Below the pieces are notes generated by a model. The model was not told the origin of the DNA and did not search any database. It saw nothing but the letters and a program-made list of their open reading frames with translations. 64,000 bases of DNA from Sphingomonas bacterium. GTDB lineage: Bacteria; Pseudomonadota; Alphaproteobacteria; Sphingomonadales; Sphingomonadaceae. A program made the position numbers and the translations under genes. The DNA is taken from positions 1 to 64,000 of the forward strand of contig NZ_JAQGLJ010000128.1 in the NCBI RefSeq assembly GCF_028292945.1. The letters run 5' to 3'. Shown piece by piece: positions 10,595-19,528 of this stretch (its first letter is position 1; each line of letters starts with the position of its first letter).

Positions 10595-11019
10595 ATGCGC
10601 TGGTTTATGCTTTTCATAGGTTCGGCTGCGCTGGGCGCGACGGCGGTGATGGCCGTGCAGTCGAGCGGGACGATGCCCGATGCGAGCAAGCGGTATCAGC
10701 AGCGGCAGAACTGCCATGATCAGATCAACGCCGACGTGGATGCGGGCATCAAGCTGTCCGCCGCCGACCTGGCGTGGCGAGCGCGCACGAAGATGCCGCC
10801 ATCGCCGGCAAACCCTGCCCGCACCCATCGGCTGCGCTGGCGAAACGCGCCGCCAATCGCTCGGTCAGCACGGGGCCGGGCATTCGGAAGCTCACCAGAT
10901 TCTATCGGCGAGACCCAGCGGCGCTGTTCGAGGCCGGCTATGGGTTGGCGACCGGCACGCCTCGATCACGTAGATGGACGAGACCTACCCGCGCGCCTGA
11001 AGCGCCCGCTCGCCAGTGA
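10595..11019 (+). pseudogene. Hypothetical exported protein, possibly frameshifted
   Basis: N-terminus MRWFMLFIGSAALGATAVMAVQSSGTMPDASKRYQQRQNCHDQINADVDAGIKLSAADLA looks like a secreted protein. A natural-looking continuation (ASAHEDAAIAGKPCPHPSAALAKRAANRS...) is in the frame from 10774. The long frame to 11827 is antisense to cfa and probably spurious. Confidence 0.4.
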
Positions 11020-12217
11020 GCATGTAATCGCGCGTCACCGGCAGCGCGGCGCGGCTGCGCGAGAATTGCAGCTGATAGTTGCACATCCCGCCATGCTCGA
11101 ACGCGCAGATCGCACCGGCCAGATAGAAGGTCCACATCCTGAAGAACCGCTCGTCATACAGCGCAACGATCTCCGCCTCATGCGCGACGGCGCGGGCGTA
11201 CCAATGCCGGATCGTCCACGCATAATGCAGCCGCAGCACCTCGACGTCGGTCGGGAACATGCGCAGCCCCTCATACGCGCGCACGATCTCCGACAGAGCG
11301 GGGTTGTAGCCGCCGGGAAAGATGTATTTCGCCGTCCACGCATCGGTGACGCCGGGTTGGCCGAGCCGGCCGATCGTGTGCAGCAGCATGACACCGTCGG
11401 GCGTCATCAGGTCGCGGCACTGGCGCATGAAGGCGCGGTAATGCGCGGGGCCGACATGCTCGAACATGCCGACCGAGACGATGCGGTCGAACTGTCCCGT
11501 CACGCGGCGATAGTCGATCAACTCGAAGCGGACCTTGTCGGCCACCCCCGCCTCGGCGGCGCGGGCGCGCGCAACCTTGAGCTGCTCCTCCGACAGCGTC
11601 ACGCCCAGCACCTCGGCGCCGAGTACCTTGTTGAGGTACAGCGCCATTCCACCCCAGCCGCAGCCGATGTCGAGCACGCGCATGCCAGGCTCGATCGCCA
11701 GCTTGGCGGCGATGTGCGCCAGCTTGTCCGCCTGCGCCTGTTCCAGGCTGTTGGCCGGGTCGGTGAAATACGCGCAGCTGTACTGCCGGTCGCGGTCGAG
11801 GAAGAGCGCGTAGAGCCGATCGCTTAGATCATAATGATGCGCGACGTTGCGCTTGGCCTTGCGCTCCATGTTGAAGCGGTCGAGCCGGTATTTGACCGCG
11901 TTGAACGCACGCGCCCCCGGCGACGGCTCCAACCGGCCCTGCCCCGCCTCCCACTTGTCGTTGGCGGTCGTCAGCGTGACCAGGTCGAGCACGTCGCCCT
12001 GCTCGATCAGCAAGCGCCCGTCCATGAACGTCTCGCCTGCGCCCAGCGAAGCGTTGCGGACGATGGCGGAACCGACGCCGGCATCGGTGAAGCGTAACGC
12101 CACCGACCTGATGTCCGGGTCCGGCGTGCCGAACCGCACACGGCGGCCGTCATGATGGGTGATGGTCAGCTCGCCACGCTTCACGAAACGGCCGAGGAAC
12201 AGGTCGATCAACGCCAT
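10985..12217 (-). CDS. cfa: Cyclopropane-fatty-acyl-phospholipid synthase family protein
   Basis: NVAHHYDLSDRLYALFLDRDRQYSCAYF...VLDIGCGWGGMALYLNKV...SVGMFEHVGPAHYRAFM. Confidence 0.94.
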   Translation of the reverse strand: MALIDLFLGRFVKRGELTITHHDGRRVRFGTPDPDIRSVALRFTDAGVGSAIVRNASLGAGETFMDGRLLIEQGDVLDLVTLTTANDKWEAGQGRLEPSPGARAFNAVKYRLDRFNMERKAKRNVAHHYDLSDRLYALFLDRDRQYSCAYFTDPANSLEQAQADKLAHIAAKLAIEPGMRVLDIGCGWGGMALYLNKVLGAEVLGVTLSEEQLKVARARAAEAGVADKVRFELIDYRRVTGQFDRIVSVGMFEHVGPAHYRAFMRQCRDLMTPDGVMLLHTIGRLGQPGVTDAWTAKYIFPGGYNPALSEIVRAYEGLRMFPTDVEVLRLHYAWTIRHWYARAVAHEAEIVALYDERFFRMWTFYLAGAICAFEHGGMCNYQLQFSRSRAALPVTRDYMLTGERALQARG

Positions 12218-12233
12218 GAGTCGGGATTACCGC

Positions 12234-12980
12234 TCAGATACCGGCGAACCAATCATAATCGTGGTGATCTTCCCAAAAGCCGCCCTTCCCCAGACCGGTC
12301 GCGTCCAGCGAGGCGACCGCCTCGATCCCCATCACGTATTTGGCATGCTTGTACCCCAGCTGCCGCTCGACGCGCAGCCGCACCGGGGCGCCGTGCCCGA
12401 TGTCGAGCGGTCGCCCGTTCATCGCCACCGCCATGATCGTCTGCGGGTGGAAGGCATCGACCAGATCAATCGATTCGTAATAGCGATGGCCCTGGATCCG
12501 GTCCGCGCAGTGGAAGACGATAAAGCGGGCCGCGTCGCGCAGGCCGGCAAGGCGGAGCATCTGCCCCAGCAACGGGCCCTGCCATTGCCCGATCGCGCTC
12601 CAGCCCTCCACGCAATCATGTCGCGTGATCTGCGTCCGGTACGGCATCGACCTGAGCTGCGCGAGGCTCAATCGCAGCGGCCGCGCGACCAGCCCGCCGA
12701 TCTGCAACCGCCAGTCGGCGAACTGCCCTGAGGCGAGCGCATTGTATTCGGGCGTGTTGGGGTTGGCCGTGCCGTTGACGCGGAACACCGGCGACATCTG
12801 GTCGGGGCGGAACTCCGGGGCGAGCGCGTTGCGATCGATCAACAGCCGTTGCAGCCCGCCGTTCAGCTTCTCGCCGGAGCGCAACAGCTCGCGCGTCGGA
12901 CCCCAATTCTGCACCCGCTCGCAGCCGGTGAGCAGCGTCGCCGCGCCCCCGGCGACCAGTGCTCGGCGGGTGAGGATCAT
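12234..12980 (-). CDS. Molybdopterin-dependent oxidoreductase (SUOX/MsrP-like), predicted Tat lipoprotein
   Basis: MILTRRALVAGGAATLLTGCERV (RR + LTGC lipobox); ...TQITRHDCVEGWSAIGQWQGPLL (Mo-ligand Cys); RLRVERQLGYKHAKYVMGIE. Confidence 0.87.
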   Translation of the reverse strand: MILTRRALVAGGAATLLTGCERVQNWGPTRELLRSGEKLNGGLQRLLIDRNALAPEFRPDQMSPVFRVNGTANPNTPEYNALASGQFADWRLQIGGLVARPLRLSLAQLRSMPYRTQITRHDCVEGWSAIGQWQGPLLGQMLRLAGLRDAARFIVFHCADRIQGHRYYESIDLVDAFHPQTIMAVAMNGRPLDIGHGAPVRLRVERQLGYKHAKYVMGIEAVASLDATGLGKGGFWEDHHDYDWFAGI

Positions 12981-13711
12981 CGTGTTTGCTCCGGATCGAC
13001 CTTGAACCAGCCGGTGATCATCGACCTGATCTCGCGCACCGGACCCGCCAGGATGACCAGCACCAGATGGACGATGATGAACGCCACCAACCCCCAGCAG
13101 GCGATGAAGTGGATCGACCGCGCCGACTGCCGCCCGCCGAACACGTCCAGCAGCCACGGCGCGCCCGCGTTCCAGCCCGGCGACAGCGCCAGCCCGGTCG
13201 CGATCAGCAGCGGCAGCAGCACGAACAACGCCGACGCATAGGCGATCTTCTGCAGGATGTTGAACCGCTCCGGATGCTCGGGGTCGTGGAACCGGAACGC
13301 CAGATGCTCGCGCACGTCGGCAAGCAGGTGCCTGGGCGCCAGCTCGGCGGCACGGATGCGCAGGTCGCGGGTAAAATGGCGGTTGATGAGGCTCGCGACC
13401 ATGAACCACAGCAGGTTGAACGCCATGAGCAGCGCGAACAGCAGATGCCAGCGCCGCGCCAGCGCGAGATTGTAGCCCGACGGGATCGTCATCCAGGCGG
13501 GAAAGCGCGGCGGGTGGAACCAGGCCGGGTCGATGTTCGCGCCATACACCCCCCAGTAAAGATGCGGATGCGCGTTGGAGATGCTCAGCCCGCTTCCGAT
13601 CATCACGATCACGACGACCGCGTTGCTCCAGTGCCACAACCGCGTCGACAGCTTGTGGCGGCGAACCCAACGCGGAGACGGAGGAGGCGCAGGCTCGCTC
13701 ATCGCGCCCAT
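12977..13711 (-). CDS. Cytochrome b561-like membrane subunit
   Basis: RRHKLSTRLWHWSNAVVVIVMIGSGLSI...ARRWHLLFALLMAFN...SARSIHFIACWGLVAFIIVHLVLV; overlaps the molybdoenzyme start. Confidence 0.87.
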   Translation of the reverse strand: MGAMSEPAPPPSPRWVRRHKLSTRLWHWSNAVVVIVMIGSGLSISNAHPHLYWGVYGANIDPAWFHPPRFPAWMTIPSGYNLALARRWHLLFALLMAFNLLWFMVASLINRHFTRDLRIRAAELAPRHLLADVREHLAFRFHDPEHPERFNILQKIAYASALFVLLPLLIATGLALSPGWNAGAPWLLDVFGGRQSARSIHFIACWGLVAFIIVHLVLVILAGPVREIRSMITGWFKVDPEQTR

Positions 13712-13802
13712 ATAGCACGCGGCGGCGGGCCGGTAAGGACGGAGCGGTTGCCTTGCCCTCGCGGCGAGCTAAGGAACGGCCCCGGACGCGAGAGGGCTCT
13801 TG

Positions 13803-14735
13803 ATGAAACTGATGACCGGCAATGCCAATCGCCCGCTTGCCGGAGCGATCGCCTCCTATCTCGGCGTCGCGCTGACCGACGCCAGCGTCCGCCGCTTTGC
13901 CGACGAGGAGGTGTTCGTCGAGGTCAACGAGAACGTCCGCGGCGAGGATGTGTTCGTGATCCAGTCGACGGGGTTCCCCGCCAACGACAATTTGATGGAG
14001 CTGCTGATCATCATCGACGCGCTGAAACGCGCCTCGGCGAAGCGGATCACCGCGGTGTTGCCGTACATGGGCTATGCCAGACAGGACCGGAAACCAGGGC
14101 CCCGCACGCCGATCTCGGCCAAGCTGGTCGCCAACCTTATCACCGTGGCGGGCGCGGACCGCGTGCTGTGCGTCGATCTGCACGCGGGCCAGATCCAGGG
14201 GTTCTTCGATATCCCCACCGACAATCTATACGCGGCACCGGTCATGTCGGCGGACATCAACGTGCGCTATGCCGGGCGCAATCTGATGATCGTATCGCCC
14301 GATGTCGGCGGCGTGGTGCGCGCGCGCGTACTCGCCAAGCGACTCGGCAACGCCCCGCTCGCGATCGTCGACAAGCGCCGCGAGCGCGCGGGCGAATCGG
14401 AGGTGATGAACATCATCGGCGAGGTGGAAGGGCGGTTCTGCATCCTGGTCGACGACATCGTCGATTCGGCGGGCACGCTGTGCAACGCGGCCGCGGCGCT
14501 GAGACAGGCGGGCGCTGAGGACGTCGTCGCCTATGTCAGCCATGGCGTGCTGTCGGGCGGCGCGGTGGCGCGCGTCGAGGGCTCGGTACTATCGGAACTG
14601 GTCATCACCGATTCGATCGCCAGCGAAGCGGTCGTCGCGTCCGATCGCATCCGGCATCTGCCGCTGGCACCGCTGTTGGGCGAGGCGATCAGGCGGATTG
14701 CGGATGAGTCGAGCGTGTCGTCATTGTTCGATTAG
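13803..14735 (+). CDS. prs: Ribose-phosphate pyrophosphokinase
   Basis: [22 protein letters not shown]...[26 protein letters not shown]...[17 protein letters not shown]. Confidence 0.97.
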   Translation: MKLMTGNANRPLAGAIASYLGVALTDASVRRFADEEVFVEVNENVRGEDVFVIQSTGFPANDNLMELLIIIDALKRASAKRITAVLPYMGYARQDRKPGPRTPISAKLVANLITVAGADRVLCVDLHAGQIQGFFDIPTDNLYAAPVMSADINVRYAGRNLMIVSPDVGGVVRARVLAKRLGNAPLAIVDKRRERAGESEVMNIIGEVEGRFCILVDDIVDSAGTLCNAAAALRQAGAEDVVAYVSHGVLSGGAVARVEGSVLSELVITDSIASEAVVASDRIRHLPLAPLLGEAIRRIADESSVSSLFD

Positions 14736-14741
14736 TGCCGC

Positions 14742-14840
14742 TGTCACGCTGAACTTGTTTCAGCATCCACGCGACACATCAGCCGCACGCCCGACGTCGG
14801 GGTCATCGCGTGGGCCCTGAACCAAGTTCAAGGTGACGGA
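14742..14840. repeat. Dispersed palindromic repeat (GTCA[C]CTGAACTTGTTTCAG... family)
   Basis: GTCACGCTGAACTTGTTTCAGCATCCACGCGA ... TCGCGTGGGCCCTGAACCAAGTTCAAGGTGACGG, inverted arms between prs and the PilZ gene. Confidence 0.75.
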
Positions 14841-14844
14841 GAAC

Positions 14845-15180
14845 TCAGCGCTGCGACAGGGCCACGATGTGGTCGAACACCGCCGGATGCAGCGGCTTGG
14901 CGAACGCGCAGCCATATTTAAGCTTGTCGCGCCACGCGACCACCGCCTCCAGCGCGGCGAGCCCCGGCAGCGTCAGCCACACCACCGTGCCCGGCCACAA
15001 GGTGAAGCTGGTCTCCGCGCGGAAACCCGACGCGGACAGGTCGAGCACGTCGATCTCGAATTTGGTCTGGCCGCGATCGCGCAAATGCGCGCGCATCTTG
15101 ACCGCCTTGCGCAACGCGCGGCGCGATTCGTCGCTCTTGTTCAGCGGTTCGAAGGGCGGGACGAAGCGAGGCTGTTCCAT
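14845..15180 (-). CDS. PilZ domain protein
   Basis: RRALRKAVKMRAHLRDRGQTKFEIDVLDLSASGFRAETSFTLWPGTVVWLTLPGL...VAWRDKLKYGCAF. Confidence 0.85.
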   Translation of the reverse strand: MEQPRFVPPFEPLNKSDESRRALRKAVKMRAHLRDRGQTKFEIDVLDLSASGFRAETSFTLWPGTVVWLTLPGLAALEAVVAWRDKLKYGCAFAKPLHPAVFDHIVALSQR

Positions 15181-15205
15181 GAAGCTCCGCGTAACCCGTC
15201 AGTGG

Positions 15206-15742
15206 TTACTTCTTCGCTAAGACCGGTGCTTGACCATCGACGGCGGCACGAACGCCTTTGCGCCCGCGCTCCTTCAGCGTCGCCTTGAGCGCCTCTGGCC
15301 TGGGCGCGACGAGGAAGCCGAAGCTCACCGTGCCCTCCCGCGTCTCCACCACGTGGTGGAGCCGATGTGCCTGGACAATGCGCTTCATGTATGCGGACTT
15401 GGGCAGATACCGCGTCGACAGTCGCCGGTGCACGACCACGTCATGAAATCCGAAGTAGATCGCGCCATAGGCCGCGATCCCGGCGCCGATCCAGGTGAAC
15501 CCCGGCCACCACCCCGCCTGCACGCCGCCATACAGCAACGCGATCGACGGCACCGCGAAGATCACCGCATACAGGTCGTTCAGCTCCCAATTGCCGGTGC
15601 GCGGTCGATGATGGCTCTCGTGCAGGAACCAGCCCCACCCATGCATGATCCAGCGATGCGCCGCATAAGCGACGCCCTCCATCACCGCGATGGTCAGGAG
15701 GAAGAGAAGGATGCCGACGGACCAGGTCATCGAAGGCGGCAT
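15206..15742 (-). CDS. crtZ: Beta-carotene hydroxylase
   Basis: AHRWIMHGWGWFLHESHHRPRTGNWELNDLYAVIFA...FHDVVVHRRLSTRYLPKSAYMKRIVQAHRLHH. Confidence 0.95.
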   Translation of the reverse strand: MPPSMTWSVGILLFLLTIAVMEGVAYAAHRWIMHGWGWFLHESHHRPRTGNWELNDLYAVIFAVPSIALLYGGVQAGWWPGFTWIGAGIAAYGAIYFGFHDVVVHRRLSTRYLPKSAYMKRIVQAHRLHHVVETREGTVSFGFLVAPRPEALKATLKERGRKGVRAAVDGQAPVLAKK

Positions 15743-15808
15743 ATAGGGTGGATTCGGGTCGGGCGATATGCTTAGGCCGGCTCAATTCCCGGTGAAAAGG
15801 CAACGCGC

Positions 15809-17008
15809 GTGAACATTCACGAATATCAGGCGAAGGAATTGCTGGCCAAGTTCGGCGTCCCCGTCCCCGCCGGCCATGCGGCGATGACCGTCGACGAGGC
15901 GGTCGCGGCGGCGAGCAAGCTCCCTGGCCCGCTCTATGTCGTCAAAGCGCAGATCCACGCCGGCGGCCGTGGCAAGGGCAAGTTCACCGAGCTCGGCCCG
16001 GACGCCAAGGGCGGCGTCCGGCTCGCGCGCGATCTCGACGCGGTGCGCGCGGCGGCGACCGACATGCTCGGCAACACGCTGGTGACGATCCAGACCGGCG
16101 CGCAGGGCAAGCAGGTCAACCGCCTCTACGTCACCGACGGCGTCGACATCGCGCAGGAATTCTACCTGGCGTTGCTGGTCAATCGCGCGACCGGCCGCGT
16201 GTCGATGGTCGTCTCGACCGAAGGCGGCATGGACATCGAAGCGGTCGCGCACGACACGCCCGAGAAGATCCAGACGCTCGACATCGACACCGCCACCGGC
16301 TTCATGCCGCACCACGGGCGCGCCGTCGCGAGCGCGCTCGGGCTGACGGGCGACCTCGCCAAGCAGGCCGCCTCAGTCGCATCGAAGCTGTACGCTGCCT
16401 TCCTGGGCACCGATGCCGAGCAGATCGAGATCAACCCGCTCGCGGTCACGGACGACGGCCGTCTCCTGGTGCTCGATGCCAAGGTCGCCTTCGACGGCAA
16501 CGCGATGTTCCGCCACAAGGACCTGGCCGCGCTCCGCGACGAGACCGAGGAGGACGAGTCGGAGATCGAGGCGTCGAAATACGACCTCGCTTATATCAAG
16601 CTCGACGGCGACATCGGCTGCATGGTCAACGGCGCCGGGCTGGCGATGGCGACGATGGACATCATCAAGCTGAACGGCATGTTCCCGGCCAACTTCCTCG
16701 ACGTCGGCGGCGGCGCCAACAAGGAGAAGGTCACGGCCGCGTTCAAGATCATCCTCGCCGATCCCAACGTGAAGGGCATCCTGGTCAACATCTTTGGCGG
16801 CATCATGAAGTGCGACATCATCGCCGACGGCATCGTCGCGGCGGCGAAGGAGGTGAACCTGTCGGTCCCTCTTGTCGTGCGGCTGGAAGGCACCAATGTG
16901 GAGCAGGGCAAGGCGATCCTGGCCGGCTCCGGCCTCGCCATCGTCCCCGCCAACGACCTGGGCGACGCCGCGCGCAAGATCGTCGCCGAGGTGAAGAAGG
17001 CGGCTTGA
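15809..17008 (+). CDS. sucC: Succinate-CoA ligase (ADP-forming) subunit beta
   Basis: [32 protein letters not shown]...[13 protein letters not shown]...[19 protein letters not shown]. Confidence 0.97.
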   Translation: MNIHEYQAKELLAKFGVPVPAGHAAMTVDEAVAAASKLPGPLYVVKAQIHAGGRGKGKFTELGPDAKGGVRLARDLDAVRAAATDMLGNTLVTIQTGAQGKQVNRLYVTDGVDIAQEFYLALLVNRATGRVSMVVSTEGGMDIEAVAHDTPEKIQTLDIDTATGFMPHHGRAVASALGLTGDLAKQAASVASKLYAAFLGTDAEQIEINPLAVTDDGRLLVLDAKVAFDGNAMFRHKDLAALRDETEEDESEIEASKYDLAYIKLDGDIGCMVNGAGLAMATMDIIKLNGMFPANFLDVGGGANKEKVTAAFKIILADPNVKGILVNIFGGIMKCDIIADGIVAAAKEVNLSVPLVVRLEGTNVEQGKAILAGSGLAIVPANDLGDAARKIVAEVKKAA

Positions 17009-17017
17009 AGTTCAACC

Positions 17018-17103
17018 CGTCACGCCGGCCTTGAGCCGGGGTCCCGCTTCTTCTCGCAACGAAGAAGACAGCGGGATGCCGGCTCGAGGCCGGCATGACG
17101 AAG
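17018..17103. repeat. Dispersed palindromic repeat (GTCA[C/T]GCCGGCCT...GCCGGCATGAC type)
   Basis: CGTCACGCCGGCCTTGAGCCGG...GCGGGATGCCGGCTCGAGGCCGGCATGACG between sucC and etfB. Confidence 0.75.
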
Positions 17104-17118
17104 GAGAGAGATCGACGA

Positions 17119-17865
17119 ATGAAAGTCATTGTCCCCGTCAAGCGCGTACTTGACTACAACGTGAAGCCCCGCGTGAAGGCGGACGGCACCGGCGTCGATC
17201 TCGCCAACGTCAAGATGAGCATGAACCCCTTCGACGAGATCGCCGTCGAGGAAGCGATTCGGCTCAAGGACAAGGGTGTCACCGAGATCGTCGCGGTCTC
17301 GATCGGCGAGGCCAAGTCGCAGGAGACGCTGCGCACTGCGCTGGCGATGGGCGCGGACCGTGCGATCCTGGTCGTCAGCGAGGAAAAGCTCGAGCCGCTC
17401 GCGGTCGCCAAGATCCTCGCCAAGATCTGCGCGGAGGAGCAGCCTTCGCTCGTGATCTGCGGCAAGCAGGCGATCGACGACGACAACAACCAGACCGGGC
17501 AGATGCTCGCCGGCCTGCTCGGCTGGGGCCAGGGGACGTTCGCCTCCAAGGTCGAACTGACCGCCGAGACCGCGACAGTGACGCGCGAAGTCGATGGTGG
17601 GGCGGAAACCGACTCCTTCAAGCTACCCGCGGTCGTCACCACGGACCTGCGTCTCAACGAACCACGCTATGCGTCACTGCCCAACATCATGAAGGCGAAG
17701 TCCAAGCCGATGGCGCAGAAGACGCCCGCCGATTACGGCGTCGACGTCGCCCCGCGCATCAAGACGCTGAAGGTGGTCGAGCCGGGCAAGCGCTCCGCCG
17801 GCGTCAAGGTCGCCGATGTCGACGAACTGGTGATGAAACTGTCCGCGATGGGGATCAAGAAGTGA
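17119..17865 (+). CDS. etfB: Electron transfer flavoprotein subunit beta
   Basis: [53 protein letters not shown]... Confidence 0.96.
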   Translation: MKVIVPVKRVLDYNVKPRVKADGTGVDLANVKMSMNPFDEIAVEEAIRLKDKGVTEIVAVSIGEAKSQETLRTALAMGADRAILVVSEEKLEPLAVAKILAKICAEEQPSLVICGKQAIDDDNNQTGQMLAGLLGWGQGTFASKVELTAETATVTREVDGGAETDSFKLPAVVTTDLRLNEPRYASLPNIMKAKSKPMAQKTPADYGVDVAPRIKTLKVVEPGKRSAGVKVADVDELVMKLSAMGIKK

Positions 17866-18803
17866 AGACGCTGGTCTGGGTCGAGCATGACGGCAGTGTC
17901 GTCAAAGATTCTACGCTGTCGACGGTCGCCGCCGCCGCCAAGCTGGGCGAGGTGCATCTGCTGGTCGCCGGCCAGGGCGTCGACGGCGTCGCGCAGGCGG
18001 CCGCGAGGATCGCCGGCGTCGGCAAGGTCCATGTCGCGGACGATGCGGTTTACGCGCACGCGCTCGCCGAGAACGTCGCGCCACTCGTCGTGGAGCTGAT
18101 GGGCCATCACGACGCGTTCGTCGCGCCCTCCACGACGACGGGCAAGAACATCGCGCCGCGTGTCGCCGCCCTGCTCGACGTGATGCAGATCAGCGACATT
18201 CTGTCGGTCGAGGGGCCGGACACGTTCACCCGTCCGATCTATGCCGGCAACGCGATCGCGACAGTGCAGACGTCTGATAAAAAGCTGGTGATCACCGTGC
18301 GTGGCACCGCGTTCGAGAAGGTCGCGGCCGAAGGCGGCTCTGGCACGATCGAGGCGGTGACGAGCACCGGCGACCAGGGGCTGTCGAGCTTCGAAGGCTC
18401 GGAGATCGCGAAGAACGCACGGCCCGAGCTGACCAGCGCCAAGGTAATCGTGTCCGGCGGTCGCGCGCTCGGCTCGGCCGAGAAGTTCCACGAACTGATC
18501 GACCCGCTCGCGGACGCGCTTGGCGCCGGCGTCGGGGCGAGCCGTGCGGCGGTCGACGCGGGCTATGCGCCCAACGACTATCAGGTCGGCCAGACCGGCA
18601 AGATCGTCGCCCCCGAGGTTTATGTCGCGGTCGGCATCTCCGGCGCGATCCAGCATCTGGCGGGCATGAAGGATTCAAAGACCATCATCGCCATCAACAA
18701 GGACGCCGACGCCCCGATCTTCCAGGTCGCGGACCTCGGGCTGGTGGGTGACCTGTTCAAGGTGGTGCCGGAACTGACGGAGAAGCTTGGCGCTGGTGCG
18801 TGA
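17862..18803 (+). CDS. etfA: Electron transfer flavoprotein subunit alpha
   Basis: [36 protein letters not shown]...[45 protein letters not shown]. Confidence 0.97.
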   Translation: MKTLVWVEHDGSVVKDSTLSTVAAAAKLGEVHLLVAGQGVDGVAQAAARIAGVGKVHVADDAVYAHALAENVAPLVVELMGHHDAFVAPSTTTGKNIAPRVAALLDVMQISDILSVEGPDTFTRPIYAGNAIATVQTSDKKLVITVRGTAFEKVAAEGGSGTIEAVTSTGDQGLSSFEGSEIAKNARPELTSAKVIVSGGRALGSAEKFHELIDPLADALGAGVGASRAAVDAGYAPNDYQVGQTGKIVAPEVYVAVGISGAIQHLAGMKDSKTIIAINKDADAPIFQVADLGLVGDLFKVVPELTEKLGAGA

Positions 18804-19470
18804 GAGCGGCCTTAACTGGAATGAGCACGGGGCGGCGCGACATGATCGTGCCGCCCTTCCTATTCTATCTCCGCTCGAGGTCTCGCTCGCAACCATCGAA
18901 CAGCAACGCGCAGGCGTCCGGCTGCACGGAGTCGCTCAACTAAAGCCACTACTCGCGCCAGGCAGTGCAATTGGGAACATCGCGGCGACTTATCTGGGCT
19001 CTGCGGCCCGCCCTGTGCGAGTAATCCTATTCGACAAGACGCCTGGAACAAATTGGGCGCTCGGCTGGCATCAGGATCGCACGGTCGCGGTGCGCGCGCG
19101 GCACGAATTGCCCGGCTGGGGACCTTGGTCGAGCAAGGCCGGCGTTCAGCATGTAGAGCCGCCTTTCGAGATCATCGCGCGCATGGTGACGATACGGATT
19201 CACCTCGATCCGGTGCCGAAGGACAACGCGCCGCTGCTGATCGCTCCCGGTTCGCATCGGCTAGGACGTGTGTCCGAACCGGAGATCCACGCGGCCGTGC
19301 AGCGTTGCGGGACAGCGACCTGCCTCGCCGAACGCGCCGATGTGTGGGTCTACGCCACGTCGATCCTGCATGCATCGGCTGCTTCGAGCGGACACGGCCA
19401 TCGCCGTGTGCTGCAGATAGACTATTCAGCGGAGAAGCTGCCGGTGCCGCTCGAATGGCTCGGTATCTGA
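18787..19470 (+). CDS. Phytanoyl-CoA dioxygenase-like 2OG-Fe(II) protein
   Basis: [13 protein letters not shown] (HxD), [28 protein letters not shown]...[10 protein letters not shown]; start codon uncertain. Confidence 0.7.
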   Translation: MALVRESGLNWNEHGAARHDRAALPILSPLEVSLATIEQQRAGVRLHGVAQLKPLLAPGSAIGNIAATYLGSAARPVRVILFDKTPGTNWALGWHQDRTVAVRARHELPGWGPWSSKAGVQHVEPPFEIIARMVTIRIHLDPVPKDNAPLLIAPGSHRLGRVSEPEIHAAVQRCGTATCLAERADVWVYATSILHASAASSGHGHRRVLQIDYSAEKLPVPLEWLGI

Positions 19471-19528
19471 TTCGTCGTACAACGACCAAGTCATTGCGCC
19501 CGCGCCCCTTACCCCCGACATAGCTCCC

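Noticed and set aside
10595-11827. 410-aa plus-strand ORF running through the cfa region
   Set aside because: Most of it is antisense to the clearly recognisable cfa gene; only the first 60 or so residues look like real protein.
12234-14183. 649-aa minus-strand ORF
   Set aside because: Only the C-terminal part from the ATG at 12980 is a recognisable molybdoenzyme; the rest is antisense to prs or out of frame with the cytochrome b gene.
15809-17008. sucC without an adjacent sucD as an anomaly
   Set aside because: sucC/sucD are not always adjacent in alphaproteobacteria; without the rest of the genome this is not informative.
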